NCBI RefSeq assembly: GCF_015594625.1 | Contig: NZ_JADNRQ010000001.1 | Span: 248,001-312,000 of the forward strand | Direction: 5' to 3' | From: Desulfallas sp. Bu1-1 | GTDB lineage: Bacteria; Bacillota; Desulfotomaculia; Desulfotomaculales; Desulfallaceae | Length of the DNA: 64,000 nucleotides | Shown: piece by piece, positions 1 through 11,523 of the stretch | Position numbering within the stretch: position 1 is the stretch's first letter | Layout: every line of letters starts with the position of its first letter | Notes under the pieces: model-generated | What the model was told of the DNA's origin: nothing | Seen by the model: only the letters and a program-made list of their open reading frames with translations | Databases searched by the model: none | Translations under genes and position numbers: made by a program

Positions 1-975
1 ATCGCCAATGCCCTGCACCGGGAACCCACCATAGGCTATAAACCGGTCGGATTTTTGGATGATGATAAAGTCAAGCAACTGCACCCGCCCGAACTGGCTT
101 CGGGGCAAGAAGTTCCGGTACTGGGCAGCTTTGATGCGGCAGAAGCCATAATGGAGCAAAGCGGCATCCGCGATATTATTGTTGCTGCTCCCGGTATGGA
201 GTCCAAAAAACTGGTCCAACTGGTCAACCGGTTACAGCGCAAGGCCCATAACCTTTTGGTGGTGCCCGATCTTTTCGGCATGGCCATGGAAGGGGTTGAC
301 GTGCAGTACCTGTTCAATGAACGCACCCTGGTGCTCGGCATTAAAAATAACTTGAATGATAAAATGAATTTAGCTGTAAAGAGGTTATTTGACTTGCTAT
401 TATCAATTATACTTTTGCCATTGTTATCACCGATTATGCTGCTTATTGGTATAGCAATAAAATTAGATTCAAAAGGGCCAATACTTTTTAAAGATAAGCG
501 TATTGGGAAAAACGGGGAGGAATTTAACTGTTATAAATTTAGAAGCATGTATCTTAATGCTGATGAGATTTTAAACCAATACCTTGCGTTACATCCTCGA
601 GCAAAAAAAGAGTGGGACAAATATGCCAAACTAAAGGATTATGACCCAAGGGTCACGAAAGTTGGAAGCATAATAAGAAAATTGAGTTTAGATGAATTAC
701 CACAAATATTTAATGTTCTAAAAGGTGAAATGAGCTTGGTGGGACCACGCCCTTACCTCCCCCGTGAGAGGGAAAGGATGGAAGGGCGGGAAGATATATT
801 GCTCACCCGACCGGGTATTACCGGACTTTGGCAAGTAAGTGGCCGCAATGACATTGAATTTAATGACCGCTTGCGCATGGATACCTGGTACGTGCGCAAC
901 TGGTCATTGTGGTTGGACATCAGCCTGCTCTTTAGGACCGTTGGCGTGGTGCTGGGAAGGAAAGGGGCATATTAA
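1..975 (+). CDS. undecaprenyl-phosphate sugar-phosphate transferase (WbaP/WcaJ type), 5' end truncated by the window
   Basis: The frame is open from base 1, so the true start lies outside the window. The visible 324 residues hold the end of the nucleotide-binding-like domain (GYKPVGFLDDDK near the start), a hydrophobic hairpin (LLLSIILLPLLSPIMLLIG), and the catalytic bacterial sugar transferase domain with KDKRIGKNGEEF, RKLSLDELPQ, LVGPRPYLPRE and RPGITGLWQVSGRN. This family transfers a sugar-1-phosphate from a nucleotide sugar to undecaprenyl phosphate, starting a lipid-linked repeat unit at the inner face of the membrane. Its position at the head of a glycan locus fits that role. Base composition switches twice inside the gene: GC-rich to about 345, AT-rich to about 735, then GC-rich again, which suggests recombination. 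The sugar cannot be told from the sequence. Confidence 0.93.
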   Translation: MANALHREPTIGYKPVGFLDDDKVKQLHPPELASGQEVPVLGSFDAAEAIMEQSGIRDIIVAAPGMESKKLVQLVNRLQRKAHNLLVVPDLFGMAMEGVDVQYLFNERTLVLGIKNNLNDKMNLAVKRLFDLLLSIILLPLLSPIMLLIGIAIKLDSKGPILFKDKRIGKNGEEFNCYKFRSMYLNADEILNQYLALHPRAKKEWDKYAKLKDYDPRVTKVGSIIRKLSLDELPQIFNVLKGEMSLVGPRPYLPRERERMEGREDILLTRPGITGLWQVSGRNDIEFNDRLRMDTWYVRNWSLWLDISLLFRTVGVVLGRKGAY

Positions 976-984
976 GCTAGTTAA

Positions 985-3135
<2,151 letters not shown>

Positions 3136-3139
<4 letters not shown>

Positions 3140-3867
3140 AAGTGGTCATAATAAATCAGGCTCGAATGACTTCTACCCGCTTACCCGGAAAAGTTCTCAA
3201 AGAAGTTATGGGCAAACCTTTACTGGAATACCAGATAGAAAGACTGCAGAGAGTCAAACTGGCGGATGAACTAGTCATTGCTACTACTACCAATGCAAGC
3301 GATCTGCCTATCGTCGACTTGTGCGAAAAGCTTGATGTTCCTTACTACCGGGGTTCAGAAGAGGACGTCCTATCTCGTTATTACGAAGCTGCCAGGGAGC
3401 ATTACGCAGACGTAGTGGTTCGGGTAACCTCAGACTGTCCGCTGATAGATCCGGGAGTAATTGATCAAGTGATAAAACACTACCTGGAAAATACCAATGA
3501 ATATGATTATGTGTCCAATACCCTTAAAAGGACTTACCCGCGGGGTATGGATACGGAAGTGTTCCCGTACCGGGTGTTGGAAGAGATCTTTAATAAGGCC
3601 AAAGGAAAAGCTGATCGGGAACATGTCACGTTCTTTATCTACCAACATCCAGAGCTATATAGCTTAACAAATCTAAGTTATATTCGAGATGAAAGCCATC
3701 ATCGCTTGACAGTAGATACGCCAGAAGACTTTGAACTTATAAAGGCCGTTTTAGAAAAAATTTATCCAGTAAATCCCGCCTTCACCCTGGAAGATTGTTT
3801 GCAATTGCTAAACGAGCATCCGGAGCTGATACAGATAAATAGGCATGTTCAGCAGAAGGAATATTGA
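3136..3867 (+). CDS. pseF: CMP-pseudaminic acid synthetase (cytidylyltransferase, SpsF/PseF type)
   Basis: A 243-residue nucleotidyltransferase that would activate pseudaminic acid with CTP. The N-terminus IINQARMTSTRLPGKVL is the nucleotide-binding signature, and residues around TSDCPLIDPGVIDQVI carry the metal-binding acidic site expected of acylneuraminate cytidylyltransferase relatives. The sequence is of the SpsF (spore-coat polysaccharide) subfamily, which in Gram-positive pse loci takes the PseF role. It overlaps pseC by four bases and is followed one base later by pseG, so all are one operon. The remaining uncertainty is whether it is strictly CMP-Pse specific. Confidence 0.88.
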
Positions 3868-3868
3868 A

Positions 3869-4972
3869 ATGAAAATCTTTATTAGAACTGATTCATCAAC
3901 TATAATTGGTTCCGGCCATTTAATGCGTTGCCTTACCCTGGCGGAAGAATTAAGGGAAGCAGATGTTAGTGTAAACTTTATTTGTAGGGATCTGCCGGGT
4001 AACCTGGCCGATATAGCACTTGACAGGTGCTTTCATGTGCACTATTTGCCCCGATCAGATCAATCTGCTGATGATCACCTGGAAGGCTATGCACGCTGGC
4101 TGGGTGTTAGCTGGCAGATTGATGCAGAACAAACACGTAATATATTAGATACCCAGGATTGTGTTGACTGGCTGATAGTTGATCATTATGCCCTGGATGT
4201 GAACTGGGAAAAAAGTGTAAAAGACTGTGTAAAAAAAATTATGGTAATAGATGACCTGGCCAACCGCTATCATGACTGCGATATATTGCTGGACCAGAAC
4301 CTTACCGCAAACTATCAAAGCAGATATGATGATCTGGTACCAGTATATTGCAGAAAGCTCTTAGGCCCCCGGTACGCACTGTTAAGGTCTGAATTTCACC
4401 AGGCTCGGCCAGAGGCTAGAGTAAGGGATAAGATACAGAGAATACTGGTGTTTTTCGGAGGGGTAGATCCCAGCAATGAAACCGCAAAGGCTATAAAGGC
4501 TATCGCCTCGCTGAATAAGACCGATATTATTACTGATGTAGTAGTAGGCAAATCGAATCAGCGAAAGGAAGAAATCCGGGCTCTATGCTCACAATATTCT
4601 AATTTCAACTACCACTGCCAGGTCGATAATATGGCAGAACTAATGCTAAAAGCTGACCTGGCTGTAGGAGCCGGAGGGGCTACAACCTGGGAGAGGTGTT
4701 ACCTGGGACTGCCTGCCATTAACATAGTTATAGCCAAGAATCAGGAAGAAGTTAGTGTAGCCTTAAACGAGAAAGGGATTATTAATAATCTGGGCTGCTT
4801 TTCTGAGGTAACAGTAGAAATGATTAGCTCCTGTATAAACTCCTTTATAAATGATCCAAATAGACTATCTGCAATGAGTTTAAAAGCCTTAGAATTATTT
4901 GCAGTTAGAGAGAGTTTTAGCTTCTATAGCTTGTTTTTCAGTCAATGCAAAAATAAGCGGGGAGGTTTTTAA
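3869..4972 (+). CDS. pseG: UDP-2,4-diacetamido-2,4,6-trideoxy-beta-L-altropyranose hydrolase
   Basis: Removes UDP from the diacetamido sugar to give 2,4-diacetamido-2,4,6-trideoxy-L-altrose. The ATG at 3869 is chosen because AGAAGGA lies eight bases upstream and the family begins at the sugar-binding loop; an upstream in-frame start would add eight residues lying in pseF. The 367-residue protein is a GT-B-fold hydrolase with FIRTDSSTIIGSGHLMRC at the N-terminus, IDDLANRYHDCDILLDQN in the middle and the UDP-binding VGAGGATTWERC segment near residue 270. The stop codon is immediately followed by the GTG of pseH. Confidence 0.94.
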   Translation: MKIFIRTDSSTIIGSGHLMRCLTLAEELREADVSVNFICRDLPGNLADIALDRCFHVHYLPRSDQSADDHLEGYARWLGVSWQIDAEQTRNILDTQDCVDWLIVDHYALDVNWEKSVKDCVKKIMVIDDLANRYHDCDILLDQNLTANYQSRYDDLVPVYCRKLLGPRYALLRSEFHQARPEARVRDKIQRILVFFGGVDPSNETAKAIKAIASLNKTDIITDVVVGKSNQRKEEIRALCSQYSNFNYHCQVDNMAELMLKADLAVGAGGATTWERCYLGLPAINIVIAKNQEEVSVALNEKGIINNLGCFSEVTVEMISSCINSFINDPNRLSAMSLKALELFAVRESFSFYSLFFSQCKNKRGGF

Positions 4973-5533
4973 GTGCAAATAGCTCTTAAAAAAGTGACCT
5001 ATGATGACCTGGAACAAATTAGACAATGGCGAATGTTACCTGAAATAACAAAATATATGTATACCGACCCTATAATAACACCCGAACAGCAAGTTAAATG
5101 GTATGAGAAAAATAAAGCCGATCCTAGCGTTAAGTACTGGATAATTAATGTTGACTCGATTAGCATAGGCCTTTTGTGTTTAACTAACATCGACTACCAG
5201 AATAATCATTGCTCTTTGGGCCATTATATTGCAGACGACAGGTTTAAAGGGAAAGGTCTGGCAAAAATCATTGAAGTTAATGTGTATGAGTATGTTTTTT
5301 ATTCATTGAAAATGAATAAGCTTTGGTTTGAAGTTCTTGAATTCAATTCTAAAGCCATATCCTTGCACCAGAAGTTTGGTTCCGAGGTAGAGGGAATACT
5401 CAGAGAACATATTTTTAAGAATGGTGAGTATTTTGATGTTATAAGGATGAGTATAACTAAACGGAAATGGGAAACAATCAGAAACCAGTTTATAAATACC
5501 TACCCAATCATCGAAATAGAAGATTACGTTTAG
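4973..5533 (+). CDS. pseH: UDP-4-amino-4,6-dideoxy-N-acetyl-beta-L-altrosamine N-acetyltransferase
   Basis: GNAT-family enzyme that puts the second acetyl group on the 4-amino sugar, using acetyl-CoA. The 186-residue protein shows the GNAT core: strand-turn around SIGLLCLTNIDYQN, an acetyl-CoA pyrophosphate loop in DDRFKGKGLAK, and the C-terminal EFNSKAISLHQKFG element. The GTG start directly abuts the pseG stop and is served by GGAGG at 4961-4965. Length and position between pseG and pseI match PseH. Confidence 0.92.
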   Translation: MQIALKKVTYDDLEQIRQWRMLPEITKYMYTDPIITPEQQVKWYEKNKADPSVKYWIINVDSISIGLLCLTNIDYQNNHCSLGHYIADDRFKGKGLAKIIEVNVYEYVFYSLKMNKLWFEVLEFNSKAISLHQKFGSEVEGILREHIFKNGEYFDVIRMSITKRKWETIRNQFINTYPIIEIEDYV

Positions 5534-5541
5534 GTGAAAAC

Positions 5542-5628
5542 ATGAATATAGGAGATACAGCAGCAAAAAGCAAATTAATCACTGCCCAGGATATAGAAGC
5601 ATTCTCCAAAATTGCTTGTGATGCATGA
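5542..5628 (+). pseudogene. N-terminal relic of a MaoC-like (hotdog) dehydratase
   Basis: An ATG nine bases after pseH opens a 28-codon frame reading MNIGDTAAKSKLITAQDIEA and then FSKIACDA before TGA. This matches the start of MaoC/R-specific enoyl-CoA hydratase proteins (IGDTAxxSKxIT, a few residues, then FAxISGD), which are about 140 residues long. Everything after the first helix is missing. MaoC-like genes occur in some glycan loci, so a full copy may once have sat between pseH and pseI. Assigned by pattern only. Confidence 0.5.
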
Positions 5629-5696
5629 GACGTTTGTTGACGGTTATGCAATTATGCTGAGTTACAATACTTAGTTTTTTGGAGACACATTGAGAA

Positions 5697-6761
5697 ATGA
5701 GGGATAAGGTGAATTGTATTACCATTGCTAATAAGAACATAGGGTCGCAGTATCCACCCTTTATAGTGGCAGAAATGTCTGGTAATCACAATCATTCACT
5801 GGAACGAGCATTACAAATAGTCGAAGCTGCTGCTAAGTCAGGGGTTCATGCGGTAAAGCTTCAAACCTATACAGCAGACACCATGACCATTGATACTGAT
5901 AATAAAGACTTCTTTATAGATGACCCGGGAAGCCCCTGGCAGGGTAACACCCTATATGCACTTTACCAACAGGCTTATACCCCCTGGGAATGGCATAAGC
6001 CGATTTTTGAAAGGTGCAAGGAGTTAGGCTTAATTGCCTTCAGCACTCCTTTTGATGAGACGGCAGTTGACTTTTTAGAGTCCCTTAATGTACCTTGTTA
6101 TAAAATAGCTTCATTTGAAAACACAGATATACCGTTGCTACAAAAAGTAGCTTCTACAGGTAAACCAGTAATCCTATCTACTGGGATGGCCAGTGTTGCT
6201 GAATTAGATGAAGCAGTAACCACCCTCAGAGCGGGGGGCTGTGAAGATATTATTCTGCTCAAATGCACCAGCACTTACCCGGCCAGTCCAGAAGACACTA
6301 ACCTAGTGACTATTCCCCACATGCGGGAGCTTTTTAACTGCCAAGTTGGTCTATCTGACCATACTATGGGCATAGGTGTGGCGGTAGCCAGTGTGGCCAT
6401 GGGGGCTACCTTTATCGAAAAACATCTCACCCTGAACAGAACAGAAGGTGGTGTAGATTCCGCTTTTTCTGTGGAACCGCACGAGATGAAATCCTTGGTT
6501 GTTGAAACTGAGCGTGCCTGGCAGGCTTTAGGTAAAATAACGTATGGCCCGACCGAACAAGAAAAAGCGTCTTTAAAATTCCGGCGTTCCTTGTATATTA
6601 CTGAAAATATGAAAGCGGGTGAAGTGTTAACAAAAGAAAACTTGAGGGTCATTAGGCCTGGTTATGGCTTACCACCCAAGTATTTTGACTTACTTCTAAG
6701 AAAAAGAGTTATAAAAAATGTCAAAAAAGGTACACCAGTTAGTTGGGATCTGATAGGTTAA
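5697..6761 (+). CDS. pseI: pseudaminic acid synthase
   Basis: Condenses the PseG product with phosphoenolpyruvate to form pseudaminic acid. The 354-residue protein is a NeuB-type TIM barrel (FIVAEMSGNHNHSLERALQ, GVHAVKLQTYT, CYKIASFENTDIPLL, VILSTGMASVAELDEA, IEKHLTLNRTEGGVDSAFS) followed by a C-terminal antifreeze-like SAF domain (RSLYITENMKAGEVLTKEN, then VIRPGYGLPP). It is separated from pseH by about 160 bases holding the MaoC relic. The flippase gene starts three bases after its stop, so the Pse block and the assembly block are one transcription unit. Confidence 0.95.
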   Translation: MRDKVNCITIANKNIGSQYPPFIVAEMSGNHNHSLERALQIVEAAAKSGVHAVKLQTYTADTMTIDTDNKDFFIDDPGSPWQGNTLYALYQQAYTPWEWHKPIFERCKELGLIAFSTPFDETAVDFLESLNVPCYKIASFENTDIPLLQKVASTGKPVILSTGMASVAELDEAVTTLRAGGCEDIILLKCTSTYPASPEDTNLVTIPHMRELFNCQVGLSDHTMGIGVAVASVAMGATFIEKHLTLNRTEGGVDSAFSVEPHEMKSLVVETERAWQALGKITYGPTEQEKASLKFRRSLYITENMKAGEVLTKENLRVIRPGYGLPPKYFDLLLRKRVIKNVKKGTPVSWDLIG

Positions 6762-6764
6762 TAT

Positions 6765-8003
6765 ATGTTTAAAACAAGTATCTTGAATCTATTATTAAGA
6801 GGGCTTACTTTAGGAAGCAAACTCCTTATCTTGCTCTTTATAGCACGCTATTTATCGCCAAAAGATTTAGGTATATACGGGTTAATGACGGCTACTATAA
6901 GTATCTCTTTGTACTTTTTGGGAATGGATTTCTATATTTATAATACCCGTGAAATTTTAGCTCACGGTGAAAGTAAACGTGCCTTACTAGTCCGAGATCA
7001 AATCGTCTTTCATAGCATTATGTATTTGTTTTTTTTACCTTTGCTTTTATTGGTTTTTGTTATTGGTTTTTTACCCTGGCAATATTTTTTTTGGTTTTAC
7101 ATCATATTAATTTTAGAACATATATCACAAGAAGCAACTCGTTTATTAACTACGCTGTCTCAACCCATTATGGCTAATACAGTTTTATTCTTTAGAAGTG
7201 GAGTATGGGTATATGCAATAGTTTTGATTATCTATCACAAGCGACACTTACAAAACTTAACTACTATTTGGCTAGGATGGTTGGTAGGTGCTTCTTTTAG
7301 TATTATTTTGAGTGTATATGCCTTGCGATATTTAAATTGGGAGAAGGTTTTCAGTATTCCAATTAACTGGGTTTGGATTCGTAAAGGTTTAGTGGGTTCA
7401 TTACCGTTCCTTTGTGCTACAATATCCTTACAAATTATGCAATACGGAGGGAGATATTTTATACAGCTATATCATGGGGAAGCATTGGTAGGTGTTTTTA
7501 CTTTTTATTTTAGCATAGCTAATGTAGTAGAAGTTTTCGTCTTTACGGGCGTTGTTATGATACTGCTTCCAAAAATTATTACATCTTACCAGCAAAACAA
7601 GATGGTAGAATACCATGCTCTAATGAAAAAGATGAGTTTAGGTTCTATTTGTGGGGTAATATTACTTTCAGTAATTGCTGCATTAGGAATTAATCCGTTG
7701 CTTTTGCTAATTAAAAAAACAATATATGCTAATTATATTATAACATATTGGATGCTTTTAATCTCAGTAATCATAAAAACTCTTGGACAAATACCGCACT
7801 ATATACTTTACATAAGAAAGATGGATATTGCAATTCTTAAAAGCACCGTTGTTGCTTTGGTAGTATCAATAATTATGAATTTTTTATTAATTCCTAGTTA
7901 TGGTTCCCTGGGTGCATCACTAAGTATATTAATTGCCACGTTGGTGTTATCTACTCTAAAGTTTGCTGCTGTTGGTAAGAAGAGGATATATGATATTTTG
8001 TAA
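6765..8003 (+). CDS. polysaccharide flippase (Wzx-like)
   Basis: A 412-residue protein made almost entirely of hydrophobic helices (about 12), beginning MFKTSILNLLLRGLTLGSKLL, a typical start for the oligosaccharide-flippase branch of the MOP superfamily. It would move undecaprenyl-linked repeat units across the membrane. Codon use and base composition are strongly AT-biased compared with manC/manB and with the 5' part of the first gene, marking the start of an apparently imported cassette that runs to about 11.5 kb. Flippases are too diverse to name the substrate; a neighbouring polymerase supports the Wzx/Wzy route. Confidence 0.85.
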   Translation: MFKTSILNLLLRGLTLGSKLLILLFIARYLSPKDLGIYGLMTATISISLYFLGMDFYIYNTREILAHGESKRALLVRDQIVFHSIMYLFFLPLLLLVFVIGFLPWQYFFWFYIILILEHISQEATRLLTTLSQPIMANTVLFFRSGVWVYAIVLIIYHKRHLQNLTTIWLGWLVGASFSIILSVYALRYLNWEKVFSIPINWVWIRKGLVGSLPFLCATISLQIMQYGGRYFIQLYHGEALVGVFTFYFSIANVVEVFVFTGVVMILLPKIITSYQQNKMVEYHALMKKMSLGSICGVILLSVIAALGINPLLLLIKKTIYANYIITYWMLLISVIIKTLGQIPHYILYIRKMDIAILKSTVVALVVSIIMNFLLIPSYGSLGASLSILIATLVLSTLKFAAVGKKRIYDIL

Positions 8004-8028
8004 ATATGAATAGAGGTTGGATTAAAAA

Positions 8029-9447
8029 ATGAATATAGCATTTATAACATGCTTTTATAAGACGATTTTTTTTAAAGCTATAGCCGATAACTTGATGAAT
8101 TTAGGATATAATGTATATTGGATTTCAACCTCAAATAAGTGGAGTAGGTGGCTCATAAATCAAGGTGTTAATAGGCAAGATATTATTGTACTTCGTAGGG
8201 ACTTTGCTAATTTATGGCAAGTAAGCGAGAAAGACCTTATTTATTTATTAGACAAATTTGAGAGAGAAACAAAAGAGAATATTAAGACTATATTTTATAT
8301 GGATAGAGTGGTTAGTAAATGGGAGTGGTCAGAAGCTAGAAAATATATTATATATCTAATTACCAATATAGAATATTTTATAAATAAGAATAATATAAAA
8401 GTAATATTTGGTGAAGCAACAGCAATACACGAAGTTTTGTCAGCGATTATTTGCAAACAAAAGAATATACATTTTTTATGTCCACACACTTTAAGAATAC
8501 CTAGTAATAGATTTGCTTTTTTTAAGGGATATTTACAATCTGATTTTCATGTTATAAAAGCAAGTGAAGAAGATTATCAATATATAAATGAGGCATTAAC
8601 AGTAATTTCAAAGGTAGTTAATGAGGGAATGAGACCTAATTATTGGCATTGGTCAAATTCAAAGCCCAAGTATAATTTATCTATGATCTCAACCATATTC
8701 TCAAAAACAATAGAGGCATTAACTGAATCTAAAACAGATGCAACAGTTAAGCCATTATTTTACCATTTTAAATATGAAAAGAAATTTTTAAAGCCCGTGC
8801 GATACTTATTAGCAAACAAAATGTCTATTTTTGAAGAACCCAAAGAAGAAAAATATGTTTTATATACACTACACAAGCAGCCGGAATCTTCATTGGATGT
8901 TTTAGGTGTAAAATATCAGAATCAGATTGAACTTATTAAAACTATTGCTATGAATCTGCCTCATAATGTAGTATTATATGTAAAAGAACACGCTAATTGT
9001 CTTGGGGATAGACCTATTGTTGAATTAAAAAGAATAAAGCAGATTCCCGGAGTGAAATTAATAAATCCCTTTGTTGATATTCACAAATTAATTAAAAGAT
9101 CAGAGTTAGTTATAACAGTTTCTGGAACAGTGGCTTTCGAAGCTGGCCTACATAATAAACGAGCAGTCACATTAAGTAAAATGTTCTTTAATTCTCTTTC
9201 TAGTGTTACTTATTTAGATAATATTAATATGATAGCCAATTATATTCAAGGAAAATGTAGTAAGTCTAATAAAGAAAATAAAGAGGATGTCCTTGCTTTG
9301 GCTCATATGTTGGCGAACTCTTTTGAGGGAATTATTAGTGACCCTAAATCAGCTCCAATTTGTATGTCAGAATCAAATATTCAAGCAGTATCTCAGGGCT
9401 TTATAGAAGTTTTAAAATATTTATATAAAAATAATGGTGAAGCATAA
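8029..9447 (+). CDS. capsule-polysaccharide-type GT-B glycosyltransferase (putative)
   Basis: A 472-residue soluble protein with no strong membrane segment. The N-terminus MNIAFITCFYKTIFFKAIAD looks like the first Rossmann strand of a GT-B enzyme. The C-terminal half resembles capsule synthesis (KpsS/KpsC-like) and CDP-glycerol-type transferases: YVLYTLHKQPESSLDVLG, LYVKEHANCLGDRP, a VDIHKLIKRSELVITVSG stretch and GTVAFEAGLHNKRAVTL, which would bind the nucleotide sugar. It lies between flippase and polymerase in the AT-rich cassette and overlaps the latter (TAATG). Donor and acceptor are unknown. The family call is from motif pattern, so moderate. Confidence 0.65.
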   Translation: MNIAFITCFYKTIFFKAIADNLMNLGYNVYWISTSNKWSRWLINQGVNRQDIIVLRRDFANLWQVSEKDLIYLLDKFERETKENIKTIFYMDRVVSKWEWSEARKYIIYLITNIEYFINKNNIKVIFGEATAIHEVLSAIICKQKNIHFLCPHTLRIPSNRFAFFKGYLQSDFHVIKASEEDYQYINEALTVISKVVNEGMRPNYWHWSNSKPKYNLSMISTIFSKTIEALTESKTDATVKPLFYHFKYEKKFLKPVRYLLANKMSIFEEPKEEKYVLYTLHKQPESSLDVLGVKYQNQIELIKTIAMNLPHNVVLYVKEHANCLGDRPIVELKRIKQIPGVKLINPFVDIHKLIKRSELVITVSGTVAFEAGLHNKRAVTLSKMFFNSLSSVTYLDNINMIANYIQGKCSKSNKENKEDVLALAHMLANSFEGIISDPKSAPICMSESNIQAVSQGFIEVLKYLYKNNGEA

Positions 9448-10757
9448 TGAAATATTTTTCTCCAAGATATCTATTAAGTATTTCCATATTAATATGGTTT
9501 ATTTTGAAATTAATAGCCCCAATAGAATATAATGTTGAACTCTCAATAAAAGCGCTAATGTATCTAATAATAAATATACTTTTTTTTTATTTGGGTACAT
9601 ATTTATATGATGTCATTTGTTTTTCTTATTTGAAGAGATCTGCTAAAAATTGCGGCGATTTTATTTGTATTAAGAAAATAAATAAAGCTTACAATATTAT
9701 AGCTTTTCTTGCCACTCTTGGAATCTTTCTTAGATTTTATGACTTAATTTATTTAAAGTCCTTTTTTTCTTATGGTTCAATTACCAATTTTAGAATTTAC
9801 TACATAGAGAGTAGTACTAATTTAGTATCAATTTTATCAGCTGTTCTTTTCCCTCTTTGTATAGTATTATTGATAATTGCTATAAATTTTAAAGATAAGT
9901 TGTCAAGTTGCAAACTGTTTTATGCTATTCTTGCTGCAAGTACTATTTTTGTATATACAATACTTAGAGGTGGAAGAACAACAATTACTCTAGTAATAAT
10001 TATGGTTATAGCATCAGCTGCTATATCAGAGAATATAAAAATTTTGGATATAAAAAAATTTTTATTGTACTTTAAGATCAAAAAAAATAGCATAAAAATG
10101 ATTTTAGATCTTATCGTAGTATTTTTAATGTTTTTTGCATATTCTATAAGAATCTTAATTAGCCGCTTGTATGAAATGGGTTTTACGGTAGAAACCCACC
10201 TAAAATATATGGAAACCGTAAGACATCTAGCAATAAATGATTATGTATGGAGTATAGTTGAGAGCAATGACTATTTGGGATATATTGTTTATACATTTAT
10301 AAGTATTATGCACTATTTTATTCATGGTTTTTATCAATTTATTTTATTATTTAATTATTTTGATATGGATAACATGGCTTATGGAGCATTTCAGTTTTAC
10401 CCAATTTGGAAAGTTCTAGCCGCATTAAATTTAAGCAATATCAATAAAAGTTTTTTAGATTCCATTGTAGAAACAAAAGGTGTATATACGACATTCTGGG
10501 GACCGGTGCTAACAGACTTTGGTATGTTCGGATTTATTTATTGCTTTATCCTGGGTATAATCGCTGAAAGTTCTTGGGTTAAGGCAACCAAGAGAAAAGT
10601 TATGCACATATTGCTATATCCTTACATAGCTTCAGTTATTTTACACTCCCCATTTTTAAATATGATTCAATCAGGTATGGGGCTATATTTTTTAATAGCA
10701 ATAATCTTAAGCGGTTATATTTTTAAATCTGTTAATTTTAAAGTTGTTTACAAATAA
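9447..10757 (+). CDS. O-antigen/oligosaccharide repeat-unit polymerase (Wzy-like)
   Basis: A 436-residue polytopic membrane protein with roughly ten hydrophobic helices and a large loop, as in Wzy polymerases. A central LRGGRTTITLVIIMVIA segment resembles the conserved RGGR element of the oligosaccharide repeat-unit polymerase family. The start codon shares a base with the previous stop. Base composition is among the most AT-rich of the window. With Wzx upstream and Wzz downstream (15.5 kb) it completes a Wzx/Wzy-dependent assembly set. Sequence-based naming of Wzy is always tentative. Confidence 0.75.
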   Translation: MKYFSPRYLLSISILIWFILKLIAPIEYNVELSIKALMYLIINILFFYLGTYLYDVICFSYLKRSAKNCGDFICIKKINKAYNIIAFLATLGIFLRFYDLIYLKSFFSYGSITNFRIYYIESSTNLVSILSAVLFPLCIVLLIIAINFKDKLSSCKLFYAILAASTIFVYTILRGGRTTITLVIIMVIASAAISENIKILDIKKFLLYFKIKKNSIKMILDLIVVFLMFFAYSIRILISRLYEMGFTVETHLKYMETVRHLAINDYVWSIVESNDYLGYIVYTFISIMHYFIHGFYQFILLFNYFDMDNMAYGAFQFYPIWKVLAALNLSNINKSFLDSIVETKGVYTTFWGPVLTDFGMFGFIYCFILGIIAESSWVKATKRKVMHILLYPYIASVILHSPFLNMIQSGMGLYFLIAIILSGYIFKSVNFKVVYK

Positions 10758-10783
10758 AATTAATAAAAGGGTTGATTCGTAAA

Positions 10784-11478
10784 ATGGCAAAAAAAAAATT
10801 CTAATAATCTGTGATTCTCATGGGGCAAATTATGGAGTTACAAGTTATTCATATTTATTAGCTGAAAGGATAAAAGAATGGGAGATAGACATTAGAACTT
10901 TTGGTGGTATGCCAATTAAAAAAATTAATCAAGCTTTAAAGAATTTAACTTTAAATTATTATGATCTATGTATTATTCAAATTGGCAACCCTGATATTCA
11001 CCCTCGAATGCCTATAAATATTCTTAAGTATTTTAGAAAAAAAGGGCTAGCAATGTTCAGGGATTCTCTTTTTTCAGTACCACCAATATTTGGCATTAAG
11101 TATTTGTTAAGGTTCCCTTTTTTTGTGATTCGATTAATATTTATTCGTCTACATCAGGAATTCTATGCTACGAACAATGAAATTATTTACGAATTTCAAG
11201 AGCTTATTCGAATAATTAAGAGAAGCTCAAGTGAATTAATAATAATGCCTTTGTTTGAAGTGAATTCAATAATATATGGCAAAATACATAATATAAGGGC
11301 AATGGAAATAAATAAAAAGATTCTGGATTTGTATAAAAATATAGTATTAAACTCTCCTTTATTGGAAAGTAAAACATATAGGAATTATTATAATTGGGAT
11401 TGGTTTCACTTCAGGCAACAATACCATAATATGCTTTCAGAACTATTAGTGCAAGCCATTAAAGCAAAGCTAAGCTAA
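10784..11478 (+). CDS. SGNH-hydrolase-like protein of the glycan cassette, frame interrupted in a poly-A tract
   Basis: The long open frame runs to 11478 and upstream reads IICDSHGANYGVTSYSYLL, resembling the block I of SGNH/GDSL esterases (sugar O-acetyl or acyl hydrolases/transferases). Its first in-frame ATG is only at 10909, after that block. The natural start appears to be the ATG at 10784, but a run of ten A (10789-10798) puts it one base out of frame, giving M-A-K-K-K-F then stop. Adding one A restores MAKKKK joined to ILIICDSHG. This could be a phase-variable or slippage-read gene, a decayed gene or a sequencing error. From 10909 the product would be 189 residues without the putative nucleophile region. 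Very AT-rich. Confidence 0.6.
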
Positions 11479-11523
11479 GATTTTTATTTGTATAATGTTA
11501 GTTTAAGGAGGTTCTTATTTTGA

